A DNA stretch of 64,000 bases from Chiridota heheva (taxonomy: Eukaryota > Echinodermata > Holothuroidea > Apodida > Chiridotidae). The translations under genes and the position numbers were made by a program. Shown piece by piece: positions 23,601 through 38,600 of the stretch. The stretch lies in assembly GCA_020152595.1 (NCBI GenBank), contig JAIGNY010002020.1:2182501-2246500 (forward strand). The letters run 5' to 3'. How positions within the stretch are numbered: the stretch's first letter is position 1; every line of letters starts with the position of its first letter. Below the pieces are notes generated by a model. The model was given only the letters and a program-made list of their open reading frames with translations, had not been told where the DNA came from and searched no databases.

Positions 23601-26600
23601 GGTCATATTATCTCAAAATTGAAGATTCTGTTTCTCCTCATAGCATTCTGCTACTTTTTCACAATCTTTAAATGTTATCCAAAGCTTTTCTTAGGATTCA
23701 AATTGGTAATATACATGGAGTATTTTATCCCTGGTTGATATTGAGGTGTTTCATGAAGATGAACTCTTCTTGTAGCTTGATTTATGACAGTCATGCTTTG
23801 TATAGCTCATAAAGGGATTTTCACTCAGGAATAAAAAAAAAACACTCTTTGTTCAAATAAATTCCATATTTAAGATTCATAGTCTTAACATTTATTGTAA
23901 ATTGTTTGAAGAATTTGATACAAAAAGTTTTCATATTAATTATCAAAATATTTTTCACTTGCTATTGAAGAAGAGAAACGTTTTTAAATATAAAGCTCAA
24001 CATACCAATGACAACATGCAGGTAATATTTTCAAATTGACTGCAATGTAGATAGTTGTCATATGTTGATATCATAGTAAGATAACAGAAAGTTTTTACAA
24101 CTTGATGGTACCATATACAGAACAGTATCATGCAGCATCTAAGCAATTGTACTTGTTTTCTGTAATATTGGAAGACAAGTGACAATTGTGCCTGATAAAA
24201 TTTAGTTTTTATGTTTTAGTTTTATTCATGTAAAGATATGTATAAAGCATCTTTTGAGTGGGTGGCTTGTTTGTATTGAACCATGAACCCCTGCTCTTTG
24301 ACATTGTCGTCACACTTTTTTTGTGTATTTTTATTAAAATATTTGGACTCCCACCTTGTATAATTTTTTTTTACTTTGTTCCTGGTATGATAAATATCTC
24401 CATTTTAAGCAGAATGCTCAGGTGTGGTTTATCTTTTTAGCTTGAAAAATATCATGGTTTAAAAGATATACTCTAAAATTGGAAATGGCAAGTGTTGTTA
24501 AACTGTACCCACCAACCAACCATCAAAGACATATCACTATTTTACTGGTGATACAAACTTGGGGTACTAGATGCAACTATTGCTACACAGAATTTTGATT
24601 GGGGCTTTAATTTCCCTTCTGTTTGCAGGAACATTTAGATCATGAGTACATCAGTTGTTGGGGATTACATGACATTGGGCCCTCATAGTTTTACAAGTGC
24701 TCAAAAATCTAATACTTTTGTAAAATATCTGGGATCGATCCTTACAACAGCTCACCATTATTCATAAGTTTCCCTGTAGCAAGTAGTACAGTGGTTCATA
24801 TCACATTTTGTTCTGATGCTCTAAAAAAACAAAGGTTGATTGACTTTAATTTTTGATTTAAAGAAGCTCAATCTGTATTTTTTATGCTTTGTGTGGATCA
24901 CCCATATCTTCATGTTTAATAGGAGACATAAGCCAAACTTTTGAACTTACATCTCTAAGCTTTGAGCAAATTACTGGAAATGGCATCTGAAAAGCTTTTT
25001 CTGTTTTTGAAATATTTATGTTTGAATATGTCCATCGGAACAACCACTTGTTTGGACGTAAAATCATGATGGCATGCAGTCACCTGTAAACTGTAATATT
25101 GGATTATGATTTACTTTGCTAACTACTCAAATATTGAATATTTAATGATGTACATTAATGCTATTCATTAATAGATACCTGCAGTATAGCGCAATTAAAA
25201 AGAAGAAAACACAAACATTACTATTGCTTATTTAAAAATTTCAAATAAATGCATCAGCTATTCAACTACAGGGATGCCAGTCTTCCGGCAATAGCCAGAA
25301 TTCAAACTTTTTCACGATTTTAAAATTAATATCCGGCTGTACTCATGACTTCAGGCATAGGTGTAATGTTAAGCCTAAATCTTCATTAGGTTAGCACCCT
25401 GTTTTACAAGCTGTCAAACTGACCCAAAATGTACAGACAAAAGCTTTGATTAGTTACTTTCACCACAAATAAATGCAAAAGTTTACCTGAGGAGTCAAAT
25501 AGATTGCACAAAAAAAAAAAAGATTACAAAATAAACAAACAAAATGTTTTAAAGTTCCCGAGATTTCAGTGTGCTTCACAAGGGTCACAGCCATTTCCCA
25601 GAGGATTGTATCAAATGCAATACAGTTGGGAATAGGGATAGGAATATCTTTTGTATGTTATAGCTGGTTCAGGGTGGGACACTTTTGAATCTTTTATGCC
25701 ACAGTCATAAGCATTGAAAACATATAAAAATGCTTGCAAGTCACTGCAAATTTACTTGCTGATATGTTATTTCTGCATTTGTTTAAAGCAAGTTTCAACC
25801 ATGGATTATTATTTTTTAAGCCTTGCGGGTAATTTGAAGACTTATTATAAGGCCTCTACTCAAGTTTAGTGGCATTGCTGGCTTTTTTGGGCCAGCCTTC
25901 ACGATGGTTATGCATAAGGTGGTTATTGTAGGGATGTAGGGATATAACTAGTTTTATAAAAATTGTTGAGTGAAAGGGGGGGTTGCTGGTATTTTTCCGG
26001 CCCTGGAAGCAAACTCCACTGGCATCCCTGCAAAGTAAGAGCGTATACTGGACTTGAATTCATGCAAAATGGTAACTTCATGAAGTGTGGATAATAACAA
26101 AATAGATGAAAATGTTGGATGGCATTTTTACTGATAGGTACTTTTAAAAGTTTAGGCTATATGTCTCTTTGAATTACATTCTGTCATGATGAAGGACTTC
26201 ATCAATTTTGCTGGTACTACTTGTGGTTAAGTAGCTATTTAATCTTTGCTTGATATCATCTGAAGGGATGTGGACAAAAAAAGCAAACCTTTAAACCCAA
26301 GCCTTTAAATGTTCATGCCAAAACAAGTGAAATGAAAGCATTGCCTTAAAGATTACATAATGTGGTTGTGTTGTGTACAACCAGTATTATGTGTATTGCA
26401 AACCTTCCATGTTTTAAACTTCAACAGTACCTTTGTTGTTTGCTATTGTATTAATTTGCAAACAAATCCTTGTGCCATATCCATTCTATGTTCATGTTGT
26501 GAGTTCAGCACATTTTCAGTACTTAGCACCCTGTATGTAGTTACTATGACCTCTGGAACAATTGGTGAAGGAGCAGTCTGGGATTAAAAACAGTTTATGT

Positions 26601-29600
26601 CATCTTTGAAATTCATCCATTGTTTGATTGAAAAAATGGGATTGTTAGAAATCTGCCACAGATGGAAGTAATTTTTATTTAAGGCTGTAAAGTGAAGGGT
26701 ATTTCATAAAAAAATTGAATGTTTTAAAAGTTATGCCTATAAAAGGTGAGTTTGATTGTAAACAAAACATGCTTCAAGGCATTTGTGACATAATATATAC
26801 TAGATATGTAATGCTTTAAGGCATTTGTGACATAATATATACTAGATATGTAATGCTTTAAGGCATTTGTGACATTATATATACTAGATATGTAATGCTT
26901 CAAGGCATTTGTGACATAATATATACTAGATATGTAATCTAGATTTTGTATAGGCATATGAGGGGGTTGGTTGATAGGGCAGGTAGGTTACTTGGATTGA
27001 TAAACCTTGTCATTCAATTAGAAAAAAAAAGTGTTTTCATGTGACAGCTTATGTCAATTAGGTTGTTCCTGCAAGTCTTTCTGAAACATGAATTACAAAT
27101 TGGATGATACACACATTATGTGACATATAATGGTGTTTTGTGTTGATCGTTAGTAGTTCTTAAAATAATTTCTGCTCTTTGAACCACACATGACATAAAT
27201 TGCATAAACTACTTGGTTACAATCACTAAGCATGTTGAAAAGTAGTTTTATTGTATGTATTTTATGAAGAAAAATCATTTTTGTCTCAGTCATGTATCAT
27301 TTTGTGGGAGAAAGGCATTGCTTGCAACAGCTTTATCATAGTGTGAACATCAAGAATGATGCATCAGTTGGTCTGTTTGTTCAATTTTTTTGTGATTTTT
27401 CACATCTGTGGCTGTTTAAAAGTCCTTGCATATCTTTCAGCTATAAGTGAACTTTCTTCATTTGCATGCTACCTTCAATTAAGTTGCTTCCCTTTATCCT
27501 CATGTGGGTCTTTGTGTTTCTATTTTGATCATATCTTTTAATCCAAACCACAGAAATTGTTATCATTAAAGCTTTCTACTGAATTTTACTCTTTTCTTCC
27601 ATTTAAGATATCTTTGTGTTACACTTTGATATGTCAAGTATTGACACATTTGTATAAACACTTTCAGGTTTTCAGGATTATTATTTTTTTTATTTACCAT
27701 TGTTTCAAAAGAAAAACTTGGCCAAAGAAGGATTTTTTCTTTAAAGTACAAAATTAACAAAGCAAAGGAGTGAGTTTTGCGGAATGGTGTTTCGTGATTG
27801 TTATGACGATGTATGAGAGGGTTCTGGCTTATTGATTTCCAATGAAATTTCGAAGGTGTATATTAAAATCAAAATGTAATCTATCTGTAAAGATCAGAGG
27901 GAAAATGAGAGTGAAAAGAGGGGACATGAGGAAATAAGCAATTCTCCTGAAATTTCACCTTTTACATGTGCGAAGAGACTATTAGTCTTAAAAGTACAGG
28001 ATCTTTTTCAAGAGTGTTATTTATGCACGTGGATTCTTATAGCATATTTATAGTTCTGATTGTTGAAAGGTCTTATATAAGTTCATGGATGCTCTGTATT
28101 TTTATAAATTGTGTTTTTTTTTTTCTTTTTCTGTTTGTATTCAAAGTGTGGAATTCTCATTTTTAGATTTTTTCTTAATAGCTGAAAATTACACACAATC
28201 ATTAATTTGCTGGCCTTTAAATCATTTCTTTAAAGTTCATGTGATATTTAGCAAAATTATCCGTGACAGTCTTCAAACTTGGGAGAAAGCTAATCTTTAG
28301 CTTATGACTAATCAAAGTTCCAAGAATTTTGATACATATCTAAAAATGATGACAAAGTAAGACATCAACAAATCTTTAATGTACTTGTAACCTCTAAATG
28401 TCATGATGCTGCTCACATTGACAAAGCCACTCACTTTGACGATGCTGCTCACATTGACAATGCCACTCACTTTGACGATGCTGCTCACATTGACAATGCC
28501 ACTCACTTTGATGATGCTGCTCACATTGACAATGCCACTCACTTTGACAATGCCACTCACTTTGAGCGATGCTGCTCACATTGACAATGCCACTCACTTT
28601 GATGATGCTGCTCACATTGACAATGCCTCTCACTTTGACGATGCTGCTCACATTGACGATGCTGCTCACATTGACAATGCCACTCACTCTGATGATGCTG
28701 CTCGCATTGACAATGCCACTCACTCTGATGATGCTGCGATGCTGCCACTCACTTTGACGATGCTGCTCACTTTGACGTTGCTGCGCGCTTTGATGGTGCT
28801 GCTCACTGACGATGCTGCTCACTTTGACGATGCTGCTCACTTTGACAATGACATTCACTTTGATGATGCTGCTCACATTGACAATGCCACTCACTTTGAT
28901 GATGCTGCTCACATTGACAATGCCTCTCACTTTGACGATGCTGCTCACATTGACAATGCCACTCACTCTGATGATGCTGCTCACATTGACAATGCCACTC
29001 ACTTTGATGATGCTGCTCACATTGACAATGCCACTCACTTTGACGATGCTGCTCACATTGACAATGCCACTCTCTTTGATGATACTGCTCGCATTGACAA
29101 TGACATTCACTTTGATGATGCTGCTCACTTTGACAATGCTGCTCACTTTGACGATGCTGCTCACTTTGACAATGCTACTTACATTGACAATGCTGCTCAC
29201 ATTGACAATGCCTCTCACTTTGATAATGCTGCTTACATTGATGATGCTGCTCACTTTGACAATGCTGCTCACTTTGACAATGCTGCTCACTTTGACAATG
29301 CTGCTTACTTTGACAATGCAGCTCACATTGATGATGCTGCTCACATTGACGATGCTGCGACGATGCTGCTCACATTGACTATGCTGTTCACTTTGATGAT
29401 GCTGCTCGCTTTGACAATGCTGCTCATTCTGACAATGCTGCTCACATTGACGATGCTGCTCACTTTGATGATGCTGTTTGCATTGACACTGCCATTCACT
29501 CTGATGATGCTGCTCACATTGACAATGCCACTCACTTTGATGATGCTGCTCACATTGACAATGCCTCTCACTTTGACAATGCTGCTCACTTTGACAATAC

Positions 29601-32600
29601 TGCTCACATTGACAATGCCACTCACTTTGATGATGCTGCTCACTTTGACAATGCTGCTCAAATTGACAATGCCTCTCACTTTAAAGATGCTGCTCACATT
29701 AACAATGCCTCTCACTTGAGCAATGCTGCTCACATTAACAATGCCACTCACTTTGATGATGCTGCTCACATTGACAATGCCACTCACTTTGATGATGCTG
29801 CTCACATTGACGATGCTGCTCAAATTGACAATGCCTCTCACTTTAAAGATGCTGCTCACATTAACAATGCCTCTCACTTTGACGATGCTGCTCACATTGA
29901 CAATGCTACACCCTTTGACAGTACTGCTCACTTTGACAATGCTGCTCGCTTTAACAATGCCGCTCACTATGATGATGCTCCTATCTCAACTTATTTAAGT
30001 TACTCCCCTTTCCAACTATAATAGGAAATCCTTATGGAAGGAGAATCATAATTTAAGTACAGGAATTTTTGAAACAAAACTGAATGATTTAAAAAAGTGC
30101 TTGGATATGCAGGAAATAAGTTTAAATTTGTGCAAATAGCAAGTTGGTTTTTGAAAGTTAAACTTGGAATATAGAGTTGACACTAATTGGGGACCTCTTG
30201 TAAATTACTTTGAACCCATAGGAAAACACTGGAGACACAGGGAACTTTTTAGATGGTACAGAAAGCTACTTGGAACCCACAGGGAATTACCTGGAACCCA
30301 TAGGGAACCATTTAGAATCCACATAAAGTTCTCTAAGTCCAGAAGGACCACTTTGAACCCGCATAAAATTGTTTTTAAATAGACTTATAGTCAAATAATT
30401 GGGTTTAAAGAATTGTAAATCATATTTTCTTTCAAAATGATCATCACCAAGACTCTCAATTAAAATTTCTGTATCAACTGTCTTTGTTCATATTCAACAC
30501 ATTGTGAATTTGTACCTATATACCAGAAGTGAGTATGTGTTTGTTGCATCCTACTGTGTGGGTATTCCTGGGTATTCATTCTCCTGTCAATTTTTAGCAA
30601 GAAGATGGAATGATCCCTGCTTATATGTTGGTTGAGATTAATTTTGCTGTCTGTGATTAAGTTGGTATGTGGTTGATATTGCAAAAATTGGTTTACTTCT
30701 TTATTGTGTAAATGTTTTTGATTCAGGAAAATATTACATCTCCTTTTCAGTCCTAAAATGATGACATCACAATGTTTTGTACATTTTTCTTGAACTCTAC
30801 ACTGAAAAGGAGTTTAGAATATATTCAGCGAACTGAAAAGTGTCAGCTGCCTAGCAATAAGACAATAACTAACCTAATGTGTATGGTAAGATGAAAATAA
30901 AGCTCAAATGTTTATACAAGCTTGTTGTTTTCTTGCCTTTTGCATTTTCACATTTCCTTATTTTGCAGATCCACATATCACCTCTCTGCTGACCCTAAAC
31001 CATTCTATTGCCTGTCTACTCACCCCAAATATGACACAACTCTCTTTGCTTATCCCATACACTACACTGTTTCTCCGTGTGGATAATTTTGCATCACAAA
31101 TTTTCACCATCCTGCAGTATTAAAAAAGCATGAAACTCATAATCTTTTATTTCAGTTCTGTTCTGTTAACCAGTATAGACATGAATTTTAACCAATGTTT
31201 GTGGACAGCTAATCAACCGTAGATGTCAAGTAACAACATGTTGATTGATGCACTACTCCCATTGTAAAGAGTGCCTATATTTTCAGTAACACAACCACTG
31301 GTTTTAGTTGGTTACGTGCTTTGTGAACATGTTGTAATCACTCCTCTTTTCTAATTTTGTTCTGTGTGATTTTTTTCTTGACATTCATGCCTACCATAGA
31401 ACAGGAAAACAGAAACGGAGTAGAAAACATAAGAGGTAAAGAGGTTGATGCTGTCCTGTTCTTTCACTTCTTGATGTGTGGTGATATTTATATTTGTAGG
31501 AACCAATCAGGAAGCATGAATGAAATCTTTTGAGATGCAGTGGTTTGGAAGTCAATAGTTTCTGGTTTGTTTAAAGACGCCCTAGTCTGGGTTGCTGTTT
31601 AAACGAGTAATTTGGGAGTCAACCATGGAATAACTTCTGAACTGGGGTGGTTTCTCATCTATATGACCCACAGATGGGATAAGCCTATGCCTTGTGAGTC
31701 CTTTAGTTTGGCTACGGAGTTAACATTTAAAAATGTTTTGAACCGCTGGGTGGATATTTTTCAATTTGTCAAGTAAAGAGATTAGATTTGGACTTCTTTT
31801 TTGAAGTGGAAACAACCAAAACTGATGATGAGTCATAATAAAGATGCCTTGTAAGATATAACCACTGATGGGAGAAATTCTTTTTCCCCCTTTTTTTGTG
31901 TGTTTGCTTTTCAGTTAGGTTTGTTCCTGACTATTTGGGATAGCATTTAATATCCCTTTGCATATCATAGATATGTGTGAAAAGGCTTCTATAGTTTTGG
32001 TGGGCACTGACACGTGGACCTGTTTTTATGATTTAGAGTACAGGTTTAAATTTCCTGAATGAAGACTTGATGTACAGAAGTCTCATGTGTACTTAGTTAC
32101 TGTTGTTTTTGTAATGCTTGTCAGATTAAAAGAGATATTAGCTTATACATTATTGGTTTTTAGTGACACTACCTATCTGTTAATGCATTGTAGTAGTTGA
32201 CAGTTGGTTGTGGCCATATTCTGTTTATATTGTGATTTGTTTATACTGTATACTGTTAATATATTTCCCTTTGTCCTGGATATGCATGCAGAGTTGGTTT
32301 TGCCTTACATTACCCAGTTACACCATTTCTTCAGTTTATTCACTGAATATAAATATCTTCCTCCATGTTGCATCAAATCTTTTGTTCATTGTTTTTAGTA
32401 TGATTTGTGTGGATATTTTTGATAGGGGAGTTGGTGTATTCAATTTTTCTGTTTTGATGTTTGATTTTACCTTGAAAGTTTATTATGTTATTCTGCATTA
32501 AAGATTAACAATTGCCTCATTCCTAAATATATTTGATAGTTAACAGGTTGTTTATATGTAGAATGCCTTCAGAAAAGACATTACTTGCATGATTCATAAA

Positions 32601-35600
32601 CAAAGAACAATGCATTCTAAGTTCGTGCCAGTTTGCAAGCTGCTGCCATAAACACCATGGGTCATTTCAAGCCATTTAGGACAATTTCTAAAGAAGTAAT
32701 CATAAAGTATCTTTCATTTATATTAAAGGTTTCCTTTGATACTCAGTTCCATACACTGGTCAACATGGTGCATTTGATAAAAAAACATTTCTGGCTTTTT
32801 TTAATTACATGTATTTAAGCTTGAGTAATATTCACCTTCAGACAATATCGCTAGATTTATATCGATATCGAAATATCAATATGCAAATTGCAAGACGTCA
32901 CATTGAAATAATATACCAGGTGATATTGCTCCAGCACAAAAAATGGAAAGTACAAATTTTAAAGTAAATTTACAGTATTAAATGGGAAATGTGTATATAA
33001 ATCCTCAAATAAACACCCATTACTTTGAAAGGATTGTTTTTTAAATTAGTTATCTTTTTCTCAAAAAATAAATCACAGAAACATTAAAATTCCATAAGTT
33101 TGAACATTTTTGTAGAACTGTTATATAGCTTTTTTGTTAATGAAAATGGGTCAACTTTACCTTTGAATGCTAGGTCTCACTTGTTTTGAATTTCCTACTG
33201 AAAGGGCATCATTTTTGCCATCTTTTTTAAAGTCCTGGACATTCAGAAGTCAATAAATATTTATTAGAAATCTACACACACTGTTTGTACTTGAGCTGTA
33301 GTCTGATATGTGAATGGACAAATACAAAATATTTCAATTGAAATATCTTTTAGTTTTGAGGATGAAATGTTTTAGTTTTGAGGATAAAATCTTCTTTCAT
33401 GTGTCAATTAAGGGCTTTTCCACATAAATTTGGGGATGCGGTATTCCTTTTGAAGAATTTAAAAGGGATGTTTAAGGATTTAAAATCTCATTGATTGCAA
33501 TTGCTCAACCTTCAAAAACAACTTACATTATTGTGCAATGTCCATAGCGGCCTGTACATACAGAGTACAGGTAATATTTATTGAAATATTGAGGACTTAG
33601 TCAACTCTTAACATTATTGACTGCCTGCAACTTTGATATTATTACAAATTGCAAACTTTTGTGGCTGTATAGTGAGGAAAGGTGCATGTTTGGTGTTTAT
33701 GTCAACTGCATTATTAGTTCATGTATTGTACAATATTGATAGAAAACATATCGATTTATCGATTTGATTATTGAACACAATATCGACCATATTGATATGG
33801 ATCAATATCGAATAATATTGAAATATTGATATATAGCCTAAGCTTACATGTATTATTATGTTCTTTTATTTAAATGTGGTAATTTTTTGTTAGAAGATGA
33901 ATGAGTTTTTATTACAGAAATAGTGTAAAACCTTTTTTCCCATTATTAACTAATAATCTATTTATTTTTGTTACACTATATTTTTTTGTTACACACTTTA
34001 CAGTTGGATTTATCACTCAATAAATTAGTTCCATCTGTCACATCCAGTCTGTCACAACATAAATGAACCTGGTTTTTCCAAACAAGCAGAAAAGAAATTT
34101 CCCCTGAAAATTGAAAAAAAAATCTGCCAAATTTCTGGGGCTCATGGATGCAGCTCCAGTAGAGTGGAGGGAGTGAAACCCCAGAAGATTTGTGAAAATT
34201 TCTAGATTTTGATGGCCAAAATGGCCTATAATCATTAGGCTCTGGATTTTAAACATTTGTGGGTGGGCATCTTCCCTTTATTCCAATCTGCCAGTGATGC
34301 CAGGTACTTAATCCGAGCCCAATCAGCGAGTGGAGATCTAGATGAGTGAAGATCTAGATGATTTGGGCATGATTGAGATGTATCTCTGATTTAAACAGTA
34401 ATTCTGACATTTTACATCACTGGCCGATTAAGTGCCCAAGTATATAAGATGTTGTCACTATTATGTTGAATCGGCAGTAGGGAAAACATGTTTTTGATAT
34501 CTAGTTAATCAGTCGGGCAGAACTGAGATATACTCTCTGATACAAGTACATCCAACATTCTATATCTCTGCCCGATTAAGATCTGTGTCTGTTTAACTAG
34601 GGTGTACGGCCATGAATATAACAAAACAACTATGATACTTTCCAGAACATTTTCAATTTGTCTTTTTGCGAAGAAACAAAAACCTTAAGATGTTACGCCC
34701 CTGAGTGAAGCTAGACTTTTTTGCCATACAAATTTCCAGATCCAAGCTTCCCCTCCCCCTCGCCCCCTTCTTTCCCTCCATTACCAAAATTTTGAAGCAA
34801 AAAGTAAGATATTTTGAGGGAAAATGTCAGATTTTTTGAAGGACTATGAATTAAATGGGGCTATCGTAATTTTAAATTGTTGGTGATTTTGTTGGAGGCC
34901 CTTTACCGAGTAAGATATATTTATCTCTTGAAAATATTCGGGTGTGTTACCTGCTGCCCAGAACTTCACCTTGTTTTCTAGACAGTGGTGTAGCTTTCAA
35001 CTTTTGTTGGCATGTAACAACATAATACGATCTATGGACATAATCCCAATTATCTTCTTCTTCCAACACTGAAAACTGCTATTGTCATATGCAAAACGCT
35101 GTACTGTAATATTCAAACATGTTTGCCCAAGTACTCAAACCACTTGACCCTTCTGAACTTCTGTTTGATTTGAGAAATTTGTATCATCAATTTGAGCACC
35201 AAGATTGAATGGTTTTCAGTTTAACTCATCACTACATAACTAATCAATTTCAAGTATAGGGATAAGACCACATGGTTAACCAGTTGGATTTATATAATTT
35301 TTTCATTCAGTTAATTATAATACCTTATTACACTTTTTTCCAGTTCTATCTGTGGTTCATGGCATGCATGCTTTTTTCCACACAGCTTTGTTTCATGTAT
35401 ATAATGTTTAGTATGTCTTTCTTGTATGTAAATGTTTGGAGGAAGATGGATTTTGCCTTGTTACTCTTTGTTTATGTGGGTGTATTCAAAGAAAGTAAGC
35501 TGGGTTTAGACACTAGTGTTGTATGCATGGTCATACAGTCAGTTAAGGATGCTGTTTTCTCTCTTATAGTATTGTGAGGTTACTTACATAAGTATCTCAA

Positions 35601-38600
35601 TTGGTTTTTTTCTTTTTCATTATCTTTTCAGATCCCACAATAAAGGAGAGAAGAAAAGTCACAAGAAGTGAGAATTTGTATTTTTCATACTGACACAAAT
35701 GAATAAAATCAATGTTTTATTTCAGTAAAGACCAGGCATGAGTGCTATTTATTCCTGATTTAGAACTGCATATGCAGTACCGTACAAAAGATTGTGCTTC
35801 ATTTAACAGAGGCAGTTTAATGATATACAGTACTAAAAAATATTTTTACACTGTTTGCTAAATCAATGTGAATTATTTATGTATGACTTGATGGTAAACT
35901 CACATTGTTTGAAATTCTTCTAAAACTGGCAAATCATGTATCTTCTAAATAAAACACTGTGTTGTTGTAGGCTTAGTGATTGTCATTTCAGTTTTATATT
36001 TCTTGTTGTCATACCTAATTTTGCTGTGAGCTCAAAAGGTTATACCATTTGTTTCTGCCAGGACCAAAGTTGAGGTAAATGAAGGCGAGTCCACAACACA
36101 GCCAGAAGGAGGCCAGAAATCAGATGAGTCAGGAGTAGAATCTGCAGGGTTAGTGTTACTCTTCCACTCTACCAAGGAAGCAGTACAATGTTCTTTAAAC
36201 ACATATTTATGTTGATTCATATATTAATATTAGCATGAAATGAAAGGGATGGTCTTGTTGTTTTGCCAGTGGGAATTCCTAATAGCTCAAGATATATACC
36301 TCTGTTGAAGAGCTACTTTTTCTAATTGGAAAATTCTATAGAGCAAATGGATTTCTCAAACTCTTAATCAAAATATGTTTGTATTTTAGCTAAATAGCTT
36401 TTGAGAATGATGGGATGGTCAACTGCTCTTAACCACTCATGTATCTGAGAAGTAACCATGTGTTGTTAATTGCTCTTTTAGTTTGAGGCTATTCTTTATG
36501 TTCTTTACAAGATGAAATCTTTTGTTCATTAGAGGCACAAGAGTCATTGAACTTTTTCTTCACCTTATTTGTATTTTCCAAACAGAAAAATCAGTCAATA
36601 AAGAAAAAGAATACTATGTATCAAAGATATTAATTAATTTGATGAATAATGACATTAAAAAAATAGCTGGATATTGCAACAACATTAGACTAACCAAAAT
36701 ATTGATGGGAGGGTTTTCAGGTTGATAGGATGATTTTTAGGTTGACAAGATGATTTACCATTTTGTGATGTCTTCCATCTCCTCAGTACCCCTTTGATTC
36801 TCATTGTCATATCTAATCAACACCTTGCACTTGTAATGCTCACCTTGGGGTTTTTCTGCTCTCTATCCTCAGGTCCTCACCAGACAGACAAAAATCCAAA
36901 TCTCACAAGAAGAAAACGAAAAGCAAGAAACGATCCCACAGCCCCAAAAGTCTCTCTCCCCACAAGGAGGATAAGAAAAAAACTAAAAGGTCAGTATTAA
37001 GCTTCTTTCTTATCATTATCAGTGAGGAGTATCTGTGGTAGGTATCAGTGGTAGAGCTGTGACAGTTTAGCATGTACACGCTACATGCTCGCAAATCCTT
37101 GTAAACGTTTACTCAATTCTTCATTGCGAGTAATTTTTTTTTTATAGTCAAGTCTTGCTGGTGAAAATCAATATGATCAATCATGATTCAAATCACACAC
37201 ACATTCAGCTGATAAAATTCCAATCAATGACTTTTTACAAACTGTAATCCACTTGGCATAATCCTTTTTAAATGTGAGAATCACAAATGCGCAGTAATCA
37301 CCTATGAATGGGGATATTTTGCACTTTTGATTTCGCCGAAATCTGAGTAGGCTAATTTGTGAAATGTACAGCGAATGCGCAATAGTAAACAGTGAAACTA
37401 ACAATAGGCCATAAGCCTAATTAATAAGGCTTTAAATCCCACTCAATCAAGGCCAGTTTTACAAGCTGTTAAATCGAATAAACACACAGTAAAAATACTT
37501 AAATTGTGACAATCAGTACATTTACATGTAATTTTTACCTGATGAGTCAAATAGATTTTGCAAGAAAGAAAAATATTGCAAACTAAACAAACATAAAAAG
37601 GTTTTGACAGAGCTGAAATTCTAGATGCTTTGCAAAGATGGCAGCCATTTTTTCGAGTGGACTGATATTTCAGAATTTCCGGGGTGGTGGCGTAGTTTTG
37701 AAATGTTTACGGCGAGGTATTATAGTATGCAAGATTTTCACAGTGAAACTTTGAAAGCCGTAACGAGTATGGCAAAAACGTTACGCGATGTTGAGTTTAA
37801 ATGACATTGAAAGGAAGTTATCTGTTCTTTTTAAACCTAATTTCCATGCACATTTTCCATAAAAATGATGATTTATACTGTAGAAGTAAACTTTTTACGA
37901 TTTGGAAAGCAAAACTAAGCGTCTCTTTGGGCAATTGAGTCAAAACTTTTGCCATACTGGTTGCACGATTTTTTTTTAATTCGCATCGTAAATTTGGAGC
38001 AATTTTGTACTAAACACATGTAAATGATATGCGCTTGCTTTTTTTGGCGTATACACATTTACTAAAATCCCTAAACGTTCACAGCTCTAATCAGTGGTAA
38101 GTGAGTTTGATGATTTCATTTACATTTTTCCCAATGATGATCTTTCACTGATATTAGAATAGGTTTTAGAATTTCCAACGACCAATGGGGTTTATTATAT
38201 CTTATACATTGTACATGTGTTATGTGCTATGACATAACATAATGTAGTTTAAACCTTAAATGGGGAAAATGGCAAATATCTTTGTAATTACCTAATGTAT
38301 TTGATTTTGTTGTTAAGTTGACACCATGTTTATTCGTAAATTCATCTTCAGAAGATATTTTTTTGCACTTCCAACACATAAACAGGTATATAGGATTGAA
38401 TCCACTATAGTTTGTATTGTATTGTTAGCTTTATGCAGAGCTCTATCATGTAAAGATGTGCAACTAGTAGAGAGATGCAAGATAGAAGAAGAGAGGTTAC
38501 ACTGGTTGTTTGAAATGGTTCGTCGACAAGATGTGTTATAGAGCAAAGCTGTGAAGAGGTCAATCTGAGAAACTTAACTTGATTATTCTGAACTTATATA

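Noticed and set aside
28394..29719. Long ORFs of 438 and 316 codons on opposite strands
   Set aside because: They are products of an 18-bp tandem array whose length is a multiple of 3. No domain, no start context or splice signal, and equal openness on both strands.
35272..35577. Hydrophobic 101-codon ORF suggesting a membrane protein
   Set aside because: T-rich intronic DNA yields Phe/Leu/Ile-rich frames by chance; no start context, homology or splice links.
38326..38541. 71-codon ORF after the hAT-like element, possible transposase remnant
   Set aside because: No transposase motif could be recognised and it lies outside the element's target duplication.
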